From: an uncultured Muribaculaceae bacterium
GTDB taxonomy: Bacteria; Bacteroidota; Bacteroidia; Bacteroidales; Muribaculaceae
Assembly: GCA_905209725.1 (NCBI GenBank)
Contig: CAJLTZ010000012.1
Span: 1-39,233, forward strand
Length of the DNA: 39,233 nt
Direction of reading: 5' to 3'
The translations under genes and the position numbers were made by a program. Below the pieces are notes generated by a model that was given only the letters and a program-made list of their open reading frames with translations, ran no database searches and was not told the DNA's origin. Positions 32,405 to 39,233 of the stretch are shown here, piece after piece (positions within the stretch are counted from its first letter, which is position 1; each line of letters opens with the position of its first letter).

Positions 32405-33727
32405 TTAGCCATTTTTTGCCAATTTCCGAGAATGTTGCGCGAAATAAATGATTGAGAGCAGTCCTCCGCGTGCCACAAGATACGACTCGAAGGCCAGCCA
32501 TAGTATATTTTCGCGGTAATACATGTTGCCCGACGGCGTGGTCAAGGATATCAGGAAGAATATCGAAGCACCGGCAAGAGTGCTCCACATCATCGACCTT
32601 ACCCGGGTGATTCCGATGAAGATTCCGTCGAAGATGAATGCGGCCACGGTGAGCGGCGGCAGAAGCACAATCCATATCCTGAGCGAGGCCACGACATCCC
32701 TCACATCCTGCGCGTCGGTGAGGAGATTGGCGATTGGCACGCCGGCGGCTGCGTAGATAAGCAGGAAGATTACGGCCATTGCGAGGCTCCACCGCAACAG
32801 TGCCCTTACGGTAAGCCGCATTTGGCTGCCTGAGCCCTCTCCCTGGCAGCGGCCCACAAGTGCCTCCGCGGCAAAGGCGAAGCCATCCATAAAGTAGGAG
32901 AAGAAGAGGAAGAACTGCATTATCACCGTGTTGGCTGCCAATGCCACGGTGCCAATCCTCGCACCGAAGGTGGTCATCGCAAGCGTGACGGCTATCATCA
33001 GCAAGGAACGGAGGAAGAGGTTGGAGTTTACGCTGAACATTCGCGAAAGTGTCACTTTCCTAGGCGAACCCTCTTTGGTACGCATCCCTTTTGTCTTTTC
33101 CCAAAGCGGACGGATGGCGAGCACTGCCACCACAAGGCCGCACCAGCCAGCCGTAAGCGTACCGTATGCCACGCCTTCGAACCCTAAGCCGAGGGGAAAC
33201 ACGAGCAGCAGACTCAGAAGGATATTGAGCACATTGGTGGAGATGCTCACCACCATCGGCATCGCTGTGGTCTGCATGCCTATAAACCAGCCTGTGGCGG
33301 CCATGATGGCCAACTGTGCAGGAGCGCCCCACACGCAGATGTTGAAATATTTTGAGGCGAAAGCGGCCACTTCGGGTGCCGGACGTGTGATCTCAAGCAG
33401 CAGGCAGAGCATCGGCTCGCGCAGGATTAGCAGCATCACGGCCACTATGGCGGCAAGTATCATTGATTTCTTAAGGATGTCGCGGCTCTGCGGGCCATTG
33501 TCTGCGCCGAACGAGTTGGCTGTCAGGCCCGTGGTGCCCGCACGCAGAAAACCGAATCCCCAGTAGACCACATTCAGCATCATGGAGCCTAAGGCGATGG
33601 CCGCAAGATATTCTGCGGAGCCGAGATGCCCCGCGATGGCTGTGTCGCAGAGTCCGAGGAGCGGTATGGTGATGTTGGTGAGTATTGCCGGACCGGCCAA
33701 ACGCAATATTCTGCCGTTCAAGCTCAT
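32405..33727 (-). CDS. MATE-family multidrug/toxin exporter
   Basis: A 440-residue protein with about twelve membrane segments in two bundles of six. The N-terminal GPAILTNITIPLLGLCDTAIAGHLG is the family signature (DinF-like branch), and a matching pattern, FFSYFMDGFAFAAEALVGR, opens the second half. It probably exports cationic drugs or metabolites using a Na+ or H+ gradient. It is the second gene of the ansA-ispE operon, 24 bases after ansA. Confidence 0.92.
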   Translation of the reverse strand: MSLNGRILRLAGPAILTNITIPLLGLCDTAIAGHLGSAEYLAAIALGSMMLNVVYWGFGFLRAGTTGLTANSFGADNGPQSRDILKKSMILAAIVAVMLLILREPMLCLLLEITRPAPEVAAFASKYFNICVWGAPAQLAIMAATGWFIGMQTTAMPMVVSISTNVLNILLSLLLVFPLGLGFEGVAYGTLTAGWCGLVVAVLAIRPLWEKTKGMRTKEGSPRKVTLSRMFSVNSNLFLRSLLMIAVTLAMTTFGARIGTVALAANTVIMQFFLFFSYFMDGFAFAAEALVGRCQGEGSGSQMRLTVRALLRWSLAMAVIFLLIYAAAGVPIANLLTDAQDVRDVVASLRIWIVLLPPLTVAAFIFDGIFIGITRVRSMMWSTLAGASIFFLISLTTPSGNMYYRENILWLAFESYLVARGGLLSIIYFAQHSRKLAKNG

Positions 33728-33751
33728 CTTTATCCTCGGGGCTTTCAGAGT

Positions 33752-34831
33752 TTATCCTTTCATTTCGCCGGCCAATGGCACTTCCATGAGGCGCTTCACC
33801 TCATCGGTGCTATAGCCCTGGCCAAAGAGGAACATGAGTTTGGTGATGGCGGCCTCGGATGTGAGGTCGTGGCCGGAAATCACTCCGGCCTCTTTCAGGA
33901 TAAGGCCTGTCTTGTAGCGCACCGGGTCGACCATGCCGTTGCCGCATTGCGTGATATTCACTATCACAATGCCACGCTCCACGGCGTCACGCACTGCCTT
34001 TACAAACCAAGCGTCGGAGGGTGCGTTCCCTGCGCCGAATGTCTTCATCACGATTCCTTTCAGTCCGGGCTGATTGAGGATATAGCGCACTGTTTCCTCC
34101 GAGATGCCGGGGAAGAGGCTGAGGCAGTTCACATGCGTGTCCATGCCATAATGCACTTTCAGCGGAGCATTGTCGGTGCAGCGGTGAAGCACTTCGTCGC
34201 GGAATTCGATTCCTAATCCAATCTTGGCGAGTCGGGGGAAGTTGCTGCTGTGGAAGGCATTGAAGTTGTCGGCGCTGTATTTCGTGGACCGGTTGCCGCG
34301 CCAGAGACAGTTCTCAAACTGGATGGCCACCTCCTGAATCATCGGTTTGCCATCCTTGTCGCGCGAGGCGGCCACCTGCAATGCCGTGATGAGGTTTTCC
34401 TCACCGTCGGTACGCACCTCGCCGATGGGAAGCTGCGAACCGGTGATCACCACAGGTTTGCGCAGGTTTTCGAGCATAAAACTAAGTGCCGAGGCGGTAT
34501 AAGCCATTGTGTCGGTGCCGTGGAGCACCACAAAGCCGTCATATTTGTCGTAGGCCTTCTCTATAACCCTCGCGATGTTGTCCCAGTGCGAGGGATTCAT
34601 GGCCGACGAGTCGATCGGCTTCTTGAACTGATAATTGTCTATCTCGTAGTCGAGACGCTTGATGCGGGGCACATTGTCGATAAGGTGCTCGAAGTCGAAT
34701 GGCTCCAGCGAACCGTCCACGGGATTTTCCACCATGCCTATGGTGCCTCCCGTGTAGATGATGAGAATGCGCGGGCGCGGCATCTCCTTACAGGTACATG
34801 TACATGTTTCTGATGGCATTTTGTTCGGCAT
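33752..34831 (-). CDS. ansA: type I L-asparaginase
   Basis: A cytosolic asparaginase: IYTGGTIGM with the first catalytic Thr, HGTDTMAYTASAL with the second Thr-Asp pair, and GSQLPIGEVRTDGEEN in the dimer region. There is no signal peptide, which fits the type I enzyme. The start is uncertain among 34831, 34819 and 34783; the extra front residues include the odd CTCTCK, and the last option gives the usual family N-terminus (MPRPRILIIYTGG). First gene of the seven-gene operon; a strong promoter lies 58 bases upstream of 34831. Confidence 0.92.
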   Translation of the reverse strand: MPNKMPSETCTCTCKEMPRPRILIIYTGGTIGMVENPVDGSLEPFDFEHLIDNVPRIKRLDYEIDNYQFKKPIDSSAMNPSHWDNIARVIEKAYDKYDGFVVLHGTDTMAYTASALSFMLENLRKPVVITGSQLPIGEVRTDGEENLITALQVAASRDKDGKPMIQEVAIQFENCLWRGNRSTKYSADNFNAFHSSNFPRLAKIGLGIEFRDEVLHRCTDNAPLKVHYGMDTHVNCLSLFPGISEETVRYILNQPGLKGIVMKTFGAGNAPSDAWFVKAVRDAVERGIVIVNITQCGNGMVDPVRYKTGLILKEAGVISGHDLTSEAAITKLMFLFGQGYSTDEVKRLMEVPLAGEMKG

Positions 34832-34888
34832 AGCTGATAGATTTAAGGGGTCAAAGGATTAAAATGTGTCGTTTTGCAATCCACGCCG

Positions 34889-34918
34889 CAAATATAAGCA
34901 TTTTTTCGGGACTTTCAA
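34889..34918 (-). promoter_or_regulatory. promoter of the ansA-ispE operon
   Basis: Minus strand TTG (34918-34916), 19 bases, TATATTTG (34896-34889), an exact consensus match. Its -33 box lies within the T-rich tail of the preceding terminator. Confidence 0.75.
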
Positions 34919-34924
34919 AATAAA

Positions 34925-34953
34925 ATGGCACGCCGAACCTTTCAGCGTGCCAT
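34925..34953 (-). terminator. terminator of the 388-residue protein gene
   Basis: ATGGCACGC and GCGTGCCAT form a perfect 9-base stem around an 11-base loop. On the minus strand TTTTATTTT follows, and on the plus strand TTTTTT, so it works both ways. It ends 24 bases before the gene stop. Confidence 0.8.
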
Positions 34954-34977
34954 TTTTTATGTGGGAAGGATGTGGAT

Positions 34978-36144
34978 TTATTTCACCATAACCTTGCTTG
35001 TCTTGTTACCCTTAACCTGGATGTAAAGGCCGTTTTCGGGGTTGGAAACGCGTACACCCTGGAGGTTGTAGTATACAGGAGCTACGTTCTCCTCAGCCTC
35101 GATAGCTGCTACTGCGCCCTCTTTGTCACCCTTGATCTCAAGGTTCTTGATCTCCCAGGTTGCAGGTTTTGCATCTGTGTTGATGTAGCAGAAACCGAGC
35201 TCTACCTTCTTGCCGTCATACTCGGAGAGGTCGAAAGAGTTCTCAGCAAATGCTGTCCAGTTGCCGCTGCCCTTTGCGCCGAAGTTGGAGAGTACGAGCT
35301 GGTTCCAGTCTGTGGCACCCTTCTCGCGGATGTTGACTGTGTAGTCGGGGTCCTGGGCTGTGGGGAAGTCGAAGCCGTAAGCCTGCTCGAGAGTCATGGT
35401 CACGTTCTTGTAGCCTGTGAGGTCTACGTCGGAAGTGAGCCAGCTGGAGTCAATCTTATAATTGGCTGAGCCATCGTAGGAAGCACCGCAGAGACATTTC
35501 TGAGTTGTGTTGATGTACCATACAGTCTTGCCGTCGGGAACATTAGCGGCGGGAGTATTGGTCTCTGTCCAGCCATCGAGATCAGACTTTGCAGCGAAAG
35601 GATTGTTGACAATCGTGCCCTCGGGAAGATCGGGTGTAACTGTGCCGCCGCCACCGCCTTCCTGGTCGCTGACAACTATCTTTTTAATGCGTACCTGCTG
35701 TATTGTAGCATTGAACTGGAAAAGCTGAGCACCCGCGCTGGCAAGCGCAAGGGTTCCGTTTGCCGAGTCAAGAGTGCCTTTCCAGCCCTCGTTATAGGTG
35801 CCTTCTCCTACATACTTTCCATCAGAATATGTGTCCATCGTAATCACGATATTCTTCATCTGCACATCTGAACTCTCGATGGTGAAGTTTGTGTTCTTGT
35901 AGACACGCCATGCGTAAGTATTGGCTACAGGAGACATGAAAGTCTTCGACTCAAGGCGGTTGTAAGTGATCTCAAAGGTCTTGCCGCCGGCAGTTACACT
36001 TGACTTCATGGCTGTGGTGTCAGCGCCATTCTTTACAACTTCCCATGTGCCGGGCTGATCGATGTCGAACAGTGTGTAGTCAGTAGCGCTCATCGACATT
36101 ACGCCGAGAACGGCTGCTGCAGCTGAAAGTAAAAGTTTTTTCAT
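34978..36144 (-). CDS. secreted protein with choice-of-anchor-J-like domain and sorting tail
   Basis: A 388-residue protein. Signal peptide MKKLLLSAAAAVLGVMSMSA; an N-terminal beta-sandwich (about 25-160, FNATIQQVRIKKIVVSD); a Gly-rich linker (EGGGGG); a jelly-roll of the cleaved-adhesin / choice-of-anchor J type (about 190-345, WLTSDVDLTGYKNVTMTLEQAYGF in outline, WEIKNLEIKG); and a C-terminal tail YYNLQGVRVSNPENGLYI plus a basic end. The tail is almost the same as on the 748-residue protein. Such tails direct export and surface attachment in Bacteroidota. The ligand is unknown. Confidence 0.75.
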   Translation of the reverse strand: MKKLLLSAAAAVLGVMSMSATDYTLFDIDQPGTWEVVKNGADTTAMKSSVTAGGKTFEITYNRLESKTFMSPVANTYAWRVYKNTNFTIESSDVQMKNIVITMDTYSDGKYVGEGTYNEGWKGTLDSANGTLALASAGAQLFQFNATIQQVRIKKIVVSDQEGGGGGTVTPDLPEGTIVNNPFAAKSDLDGWTETNTPAANVPDGKTVWYINTTQKCLCGASYDGSANYKIDSSWLTSDVDLTGYKNVTMTLEQAYGFDFPTAQDPDYTVNIREKGATDWNQLVLSNFGAKGSGNWTAFAENSFDLSEYDGKKVELGFCYINTDAKPATWEIKNLEIKGDKEGAVAAIEAEENVAPVYYNLQGVRVSNPENGLYIQVKGNKTSKVMVK

Positions 36145-36246
36145 ACTTTTTTCTCTTTTTATAGTTAGTTTTTATGTTAATTGTCTATTTGGGAGAGGAA
36201 CGCTCCTATTCTAAATAATCAACGTTTTAGATTCGCGCAGGGTTTG

Positions 36247-36277
36247 CAAAGTTATTAATTATTTTTGACTTGTTCAA
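36247..36277 (-). promoter_or_regulatory. promoter of the 388-residue protein gene
   Basis: Minus strand TTG (36277-36275), 20 bases, TAACTTTG (36254-36247). The leader to the start codon is about 90 bases. The gap 36145-36467 otherwise contains the A/B/A repeat cluster at 36353-36460. Confidence 0.75.
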
Positions 36278-36352
36278 TATTTTAGGCATTTATTCCACAG
36301 ATATTAACAATAATTTAATTGCGTCGCTCTTCTGCACTGAATCATGATAGGG

Positions 36353-36460
36353 CAGTCGCTCCGCGACTGAAGCGCGTTAGTATATGCCAAACCGCGTACA
36401 ACACTTCGCTTCGCTCCGTGTTGTACGCGGTTAATATGCAGTGTAGTCGCTCCGCGACTA
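36353..36460. repeat. A-B-A hairpin repeat cluster
   Basis: Module A CAGTCG-ctccg-CGACTG (36353-36369), then B with perfect 13-base arms CCGCGTACAACAC (36392-36404) and GTGTTGTACGCGG (36418-36430) around TTCGCTTCGCTCC, then TTAATATGCAG and A TAGTCG-ctccg-CGACTA (36444-36460). The last A lies 7 bases from the stop codon of the 748-residue protein gene. Confidence 0.9.
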
Positions 36461-36467
36461 TTTTTTA

Positions 36468-38714
36468 TTAAAGCATTACTTTCTCCGACTTGTTGCCTTT
36501 CACGCGGATGTAAAGGCCCTTCTCGGGATTGTTCACGCGAACACCCTGTAGGTTGTAATATACTGCCTCGGCATTGCTGTCCTCTACAATCTCGCTCACG
36601 CCCGAAGGTGTGACATACTCAACATTGACTTTCGAGAAGAAGGTCTTGGCACCGATTCCCATCGTGAAGGTCTTGGCAGTCTTATCGTCTGCGCCACCGT
36701 TCCAAACGAGCTCCTTAGGATTCTTCTCGCCGGTTGCTACGAATGTGTTGGGAGCATATGTGTTGCTCTCTCCAAAGTCGTAGGATGATGGGTTCTGCTC
36801 GAAGGTAATCTTCTTGATCTCCTTGGTGGCGTCAGTGCTTGCAAATTCTACTGTTGTTCCGGCATAAAGACGCATGTCATATATCAGTGCTTCGCCATCA
36901 GCTTTAGCCCAAATGCGGGAAACGGTCTGCGCATCTTCAGCCACAGCAACTTTCATAGTAATAATGCCGGAAGTGTAAGTAACATCTGCACCCTTGGCGC
37001 AGAGATCCGTGCCCTTACCGCCTTCGGTGGGAACTGTGATGCCATAAGCGGTACACTTCTCAGCTGTGGAGAAATCAAATGTGGCAATGCCATCCTGGAT
37101 TTCGGGACCCTCAGTCTTCACTGTGTAAGCAGCAGAAACTTTCTCGCTCGGCTCCATGCCATCCTTTGTTGCTACAGCATAGATGGTCACAGCCTCGTTG
37201 ATCACGATAGGTTCTGTATATTCAGCACCTTCGGTAACAACTTCTCCGTCCGTAGTGGAGTAGTAGATAGTTGCGCCCTCAGTTGCGCAGGAAAGGGTTA
37301 CTGTTGTGCCCTTCTCAACTTCGCCTGCGGCGGGTGAGAAAGCAGGAGCGGCAACCTTCTCTACTTCTGTGTTAACTGTTACAGCGGTAGGAATCACCTG
37401 AACAGTTTCATTGTTCATGCCCACGAAACCTACAACCGTTACATTATCAGTAGCCTCGGTGGGTACGTCAACAATCTCATAGGGAGCCTTATAGAATCTA
37501 TGATAGAGAGCGCCTGTGTTTCCTGCGGCATCAGTCATAGTAGAGTTACCCTTATTGGCTGCGCTGAGGTTTACATTCTCAATCTTCACGTAGTGGTTCA
37601 CGAGTTCTGCTGTGAGCTGGTCGAGGGTGATAACCTGCGGCTCTACGGGTGTGCCACCCTTTGTAACGTCACCTACGATGGCTGCTCCCTCAAGCTGAGG
37701 AGTGCCGCGGTACTCACTTACTGTACCGGTAACTTGCGGGAATGTGTCGCCATTCACAAGTCCGAGATTAGCGTAATCATTGGGTTTGTAAAGAAGGGCG
37801 TATGTGTCGCCAGCTGTTACATACACATAGTCATCGTTCTGGTAGATGGCTTTGATCTCGCCACGGACGTCGATGTTGCTGCCCTTCTTGCCGGCGATGT
37901 CGAATGTGCTCATGATGTAGGGAGCGTTGCCGGAAAGGGTTGTAGTCTTGGAGACATCGGTATCCTTGTAGGCGGCAGCCACGAATGTGTAAGCACCACC
38001 CTCCAAAGCCACGGGGACTGAGTAGAGTGTTGCTCCGTTGCTTGCGCTCGGCACGTCAGTGCTCTCATGGTCAAAGTAGTAGATCTGAGCACCCTCGGTA
38101 GCGCAGGTCATTTCGATGGCGTAGCCGGTATCGGTAGCCACCTGCTTGATCTTCGGACGCTCTACAGCCGGAGGAGTCACTTCGCCATCCTCGTAGTAGA
38201 CGGTAAGAGTATTCACATAGAAAGCATAAGTGCCTGCAATTGTGATTTCGTTCATCTCTGAACCGTCAAACTCAAAAGTATGGTCGACGAGCTCAGTAAG
38301 AATCGCATCTTTTGTGGTACCTTTCACCTTTGTCCATTCCGGTGAACCCTCAACATCATTAACTTTAACTACAGAAGCAGCAGTGGCATTCTTAAGGGAA
38401 TTACCTTTAATTACGATTTTAGTAACATTTTTTGTTCCTGCAGTGCTAAGGGTAAAGGTAATACCCACTGAATTAGTGGATTTATTTGTTCCAATCTTCA
38501 TACCACCAAGTGCAGGTAAATACCCTCCATCCGATTTCTTTATACCACTAATATAATCTGCACCGGATTCTATAAAATCCGAAAGATTTGTAGTAGTAGT
38601 AATTGCTTTTGGATTGTTGTCCGCTCCAGTCTTAAACTGGATAGTGTAACTGGACTCGGCGGCGGCGGTCAGGGACAGGCACGCGGCGAGACCATACAGT
38701 AGTAGTTTTTTCAT
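36468..38714 (-). CDS. secreted multidomain protein with hexosaminidase-C-type repeats and sorting tail
   Basis: A 748-residue protein. Signal peptide MKKLLLYGLAACLSLTAAAE; an N-terminal sandwich (25-180); a first chitobiase/hexosaminidase-C-like Ig module (about 187-260, CATEGAQIYYFDH); an OB-fold-like region (265-460, VRGEIKAIYQNDDYVYVTAGD in outline); a second module (463-545, CATEGATIYYSTTDGEVV in outline); another sandwich (550-705); then the tail YYNLQGVRVNNPEKGLYIRVKG. No catalytic site is visible; it is probably a surface binding protein. The two Ig modules share CATEGAxIYY. It has its own promoter. Confidence 0.75.
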   Translation of the reverse strand: MKKLLLYGLAACLSLTAAAESSYTIQFKTGADNNPKAITTTTNLSDFIESGADYISGIKKSDGGYLPALGGMKIGTNKSTNSVGITFTLSTAGTKNVTKIVIKGNSLKNATAASVVKVNDVEGSPEWTKVKGTTKDAILTELVDHTFEFDGSEMNEITIAGTYAFYVNTLTVYYEDGEVTPPAVERPKIKQVATDTGYAIEMTCATEGAQIYYFDHESTDVPSASNGATLYSVPVALEGGAYTFVAAAYKDTDVSKTTTLSGNAPYIMSTFDIAGKKGSNIDVRGEIKAIYQNDDYVYVTAGDTYALLYKPNDYANLGLVNGDTFPQVTGTVSEYRGTPQLEGAAIVGDVTKGGTPVEPQVITLDQLTAELVNHYVKIENVNLSAANKGNSTMTDAAGNTGALYHRFYKAPYEIVDVPTEATDNVTVVGFVGMNNETVQVIPTAVTVNTEVEKVAAPAFSPAAGEVEKGTTVTLSCATEGATIYYSTTDGEVVTEGAEYTEPIVINEAVTIYAVATKDGMEPSEKVSAAYTVKTEGPEIQDGIATFDFSTAEKCTAYGITVPTEGGKGTDLCAKGADVTYTSGIITMKVAVAEDAQTVSRIWAKADGEALIYDMRLYAGTTVEFASTDATKEIKKITFEQNPSSYDFGESNTYAPNTFVATGEKNPKELVWNGGADDKTAKTFTMGIGAKTFFSKVNVEYVTPSGVSEIVEDSNAEAVYYNLQGVRVNNPEKGLYIRVKGNKSEKVML

Positions 38715-38800
38715 GTTGATATATGTTTTTGATTAATGTTTTCACGCTTCATCCGACTCTCTTTTCACATAGAAGAGATTCGCATCGGAGTAATCGCACA

Positions 38801-38831
38801 AAATTAGAACATAAAACGGACAAAAGCAATT
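38801..38831 (-). promoter_or_regulatory. promoter of the 748-residue protein gene
   Basis: Minus strand TTG (38831-38829), 20 bases, TAATTTTG (38808-38801), about 87 bases before the start codon. Confidence 0.7.
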
Positions 38832-38917
38832 AAAAAAATGCAAAAAAGCAAAAAGAAATAAAATTGTAATAATAGAAATATGCTAAAGAGCCGTCAATAT
38901 TGGGACGGCGTCCTCCG

Positions 38918-39145
38918 GAATTGGAGGGGCGGCGTCCCCGCCGCCCAATAAAACTCGAAAAAAAGCCTATTTAAAACTTATTTAATCGGCTTTTGACATT
39001 ATATAATGGGCGGCGGGGACGCCACCCCTCCAATTCATGGGCGGCGGGGACGCCACCCCTCCAATTCATGGGCGGCGCGGACGCAACCCCTCCAGTTCAT
39101 GGGCGACGAGGACGCCACCCCTCCAATTCAAGGGTGGCGAGGATG
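38918..39145. repeat. 31-base GC-rich repeat: one inverted and about 4.5 tandem copies
   Basis: Tandem units start at 39006, 39037, 39068, 39099 and 39130 (last partial) with a strict 31-base period. Each contains GGGCGGCGGGGACGCCACCC followed by CTCCAATTC. The first two are identical and later ones diverge. An inverted unit stands at 38918-38948, so the array can fold back on it across a 57-base AT-rich spacer. Apparent frames here are translations of the repeat. Between 38715 and 39180 I see only this repeat and the promoter. Confidence 0.9.
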
Positions 39146-39146
39146 C

Positions 39147-39175
39147 AATAAAAAAGGCTCCGATCTCTCGGAGCC
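39147..39175 (-). terminator. rRNA operon terminator
   Basis: GGCTCCGA-tctc-TCGGAGCC is a perfect 8-base stem, followed on the minus strand by TTTTTTATT. It lies directly after the 5S rRNA 3' end. Confidence 0.85.
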
Positions 39176-39180
39176 TCTTG

Positions 39181-39233
39181 AAGGTGGCGATTACCTACTC
39201 TTCCGCGTTAGCAGTACCATCGGCGTGATAAGG
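39181..39233 (-). rRNA. rrf: 5S ribosomal RNA, 3' part
   Basis: Read on the minus strand, CGCCGATGGTACTGC followed by GAGTAGGT is the conserved 3' half of bacterial 5S rRNA (helices IV-V and the closing stem). The 5' half lies beyond the window, as would the 23S and 16S genes of a minus-strand rRNA operon. The exact 3' end is approximate. Confidence 0.9.

Noticed and set aside
34784..34831. Cys-rich N-terminus of AnsA (CTCTCK) as a metal site
   Set aside because: It arises from a short GTACAT/ACATGT-like repeat in the DNA and disappears if translation starts at 34783.
39006..39145. Possible CRISPR array
   Set aside because: Units are directly adjacent with no unique spacers and no cas genes are near.

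Overview
The window looks like chromosome of a gut-type Bacteroidales bacterium, most like Muribaculaceae or Prevotella relatives (inference). The reasons are several -33/-7 promoters of the Bacteroidota form TTG-N19/20-TAnnTTTG, BspA-like leucine-rich-repeat proteins with C-terminal sorting tails, a SusC-like outer-membrane barrel, a DUF3822 gene next to rsmD, and a 5S rRNA whose visible end fits Bacteroidales 5S. No taxon was confirmed by a search.

Layout. 1-1.3 kb: a two-gene minus-strand unit, a membrane protein of the anti-sigma type followed by a Spy/CpxP-like periplasmic protein. 1.3-2.45 kb: the C-terminal part of a BspA-like protein. 2.45-14.2 kb: a probable integrated mobile element. 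Its backbone (8.9-13.9 kb, minus strand) is a four-HTH zinc-finger protein, a tyrosine recombinase, a membrane protein, an excisionase-like HTH protein and a RepA/KaiC-like ATPase. Its apparent cargo (2.9-8.75 kb) is a YhcG/DUF1016 PDDEXK nuclease, a long hairpin RNA candidate, an operon of retropepsin-like protease, TonB-type barrel and surface lipoprotein, and an 80-residue orphan. 14.2-17.1 kb: the N-terminal part of a BspA-like protein and an intact 808-residue paralogue upstream of it. The two BspA parts lie on the same strand and break at the same place in the repeat, so I infer one gene split by the element.

17.3-23.2 kb: two tandem glycosidase-like paralogues without signal peptides, two divergently placed secreted proteins of unknown function, a modular hairpin-repeat cluster and an outer-membrane barrel protein. 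23.4-26 kb: an ECF sigma factor converging on grpE-dnaJ. 26-34.9 kb: a tight housekeeping operon on the minus strand in the order ansA, MATE exporter, DUF3822, rsmD, ribBA, S9 peptidase, ispE, with 4-8 base overlaps at three junctions and a good promoter before ansA. 35-38.8 kb: two secreted proteins with near-identical sorting tails, each with its own promoter. 38.9-39.2 kb: a GC-rich 31-base tandem repeat, then the terminator and 3' end of a 5S rRNA gene from an rRNA operon that continues beyond the window.

The most interesting points are the interrupted BspA gene and its cargo-bearing element, the roughly 146-base nested hairpin at 4141-4286, and an interspersed family of two-module hairpin repeats found next to the 3' ends of secreted-protein genes.
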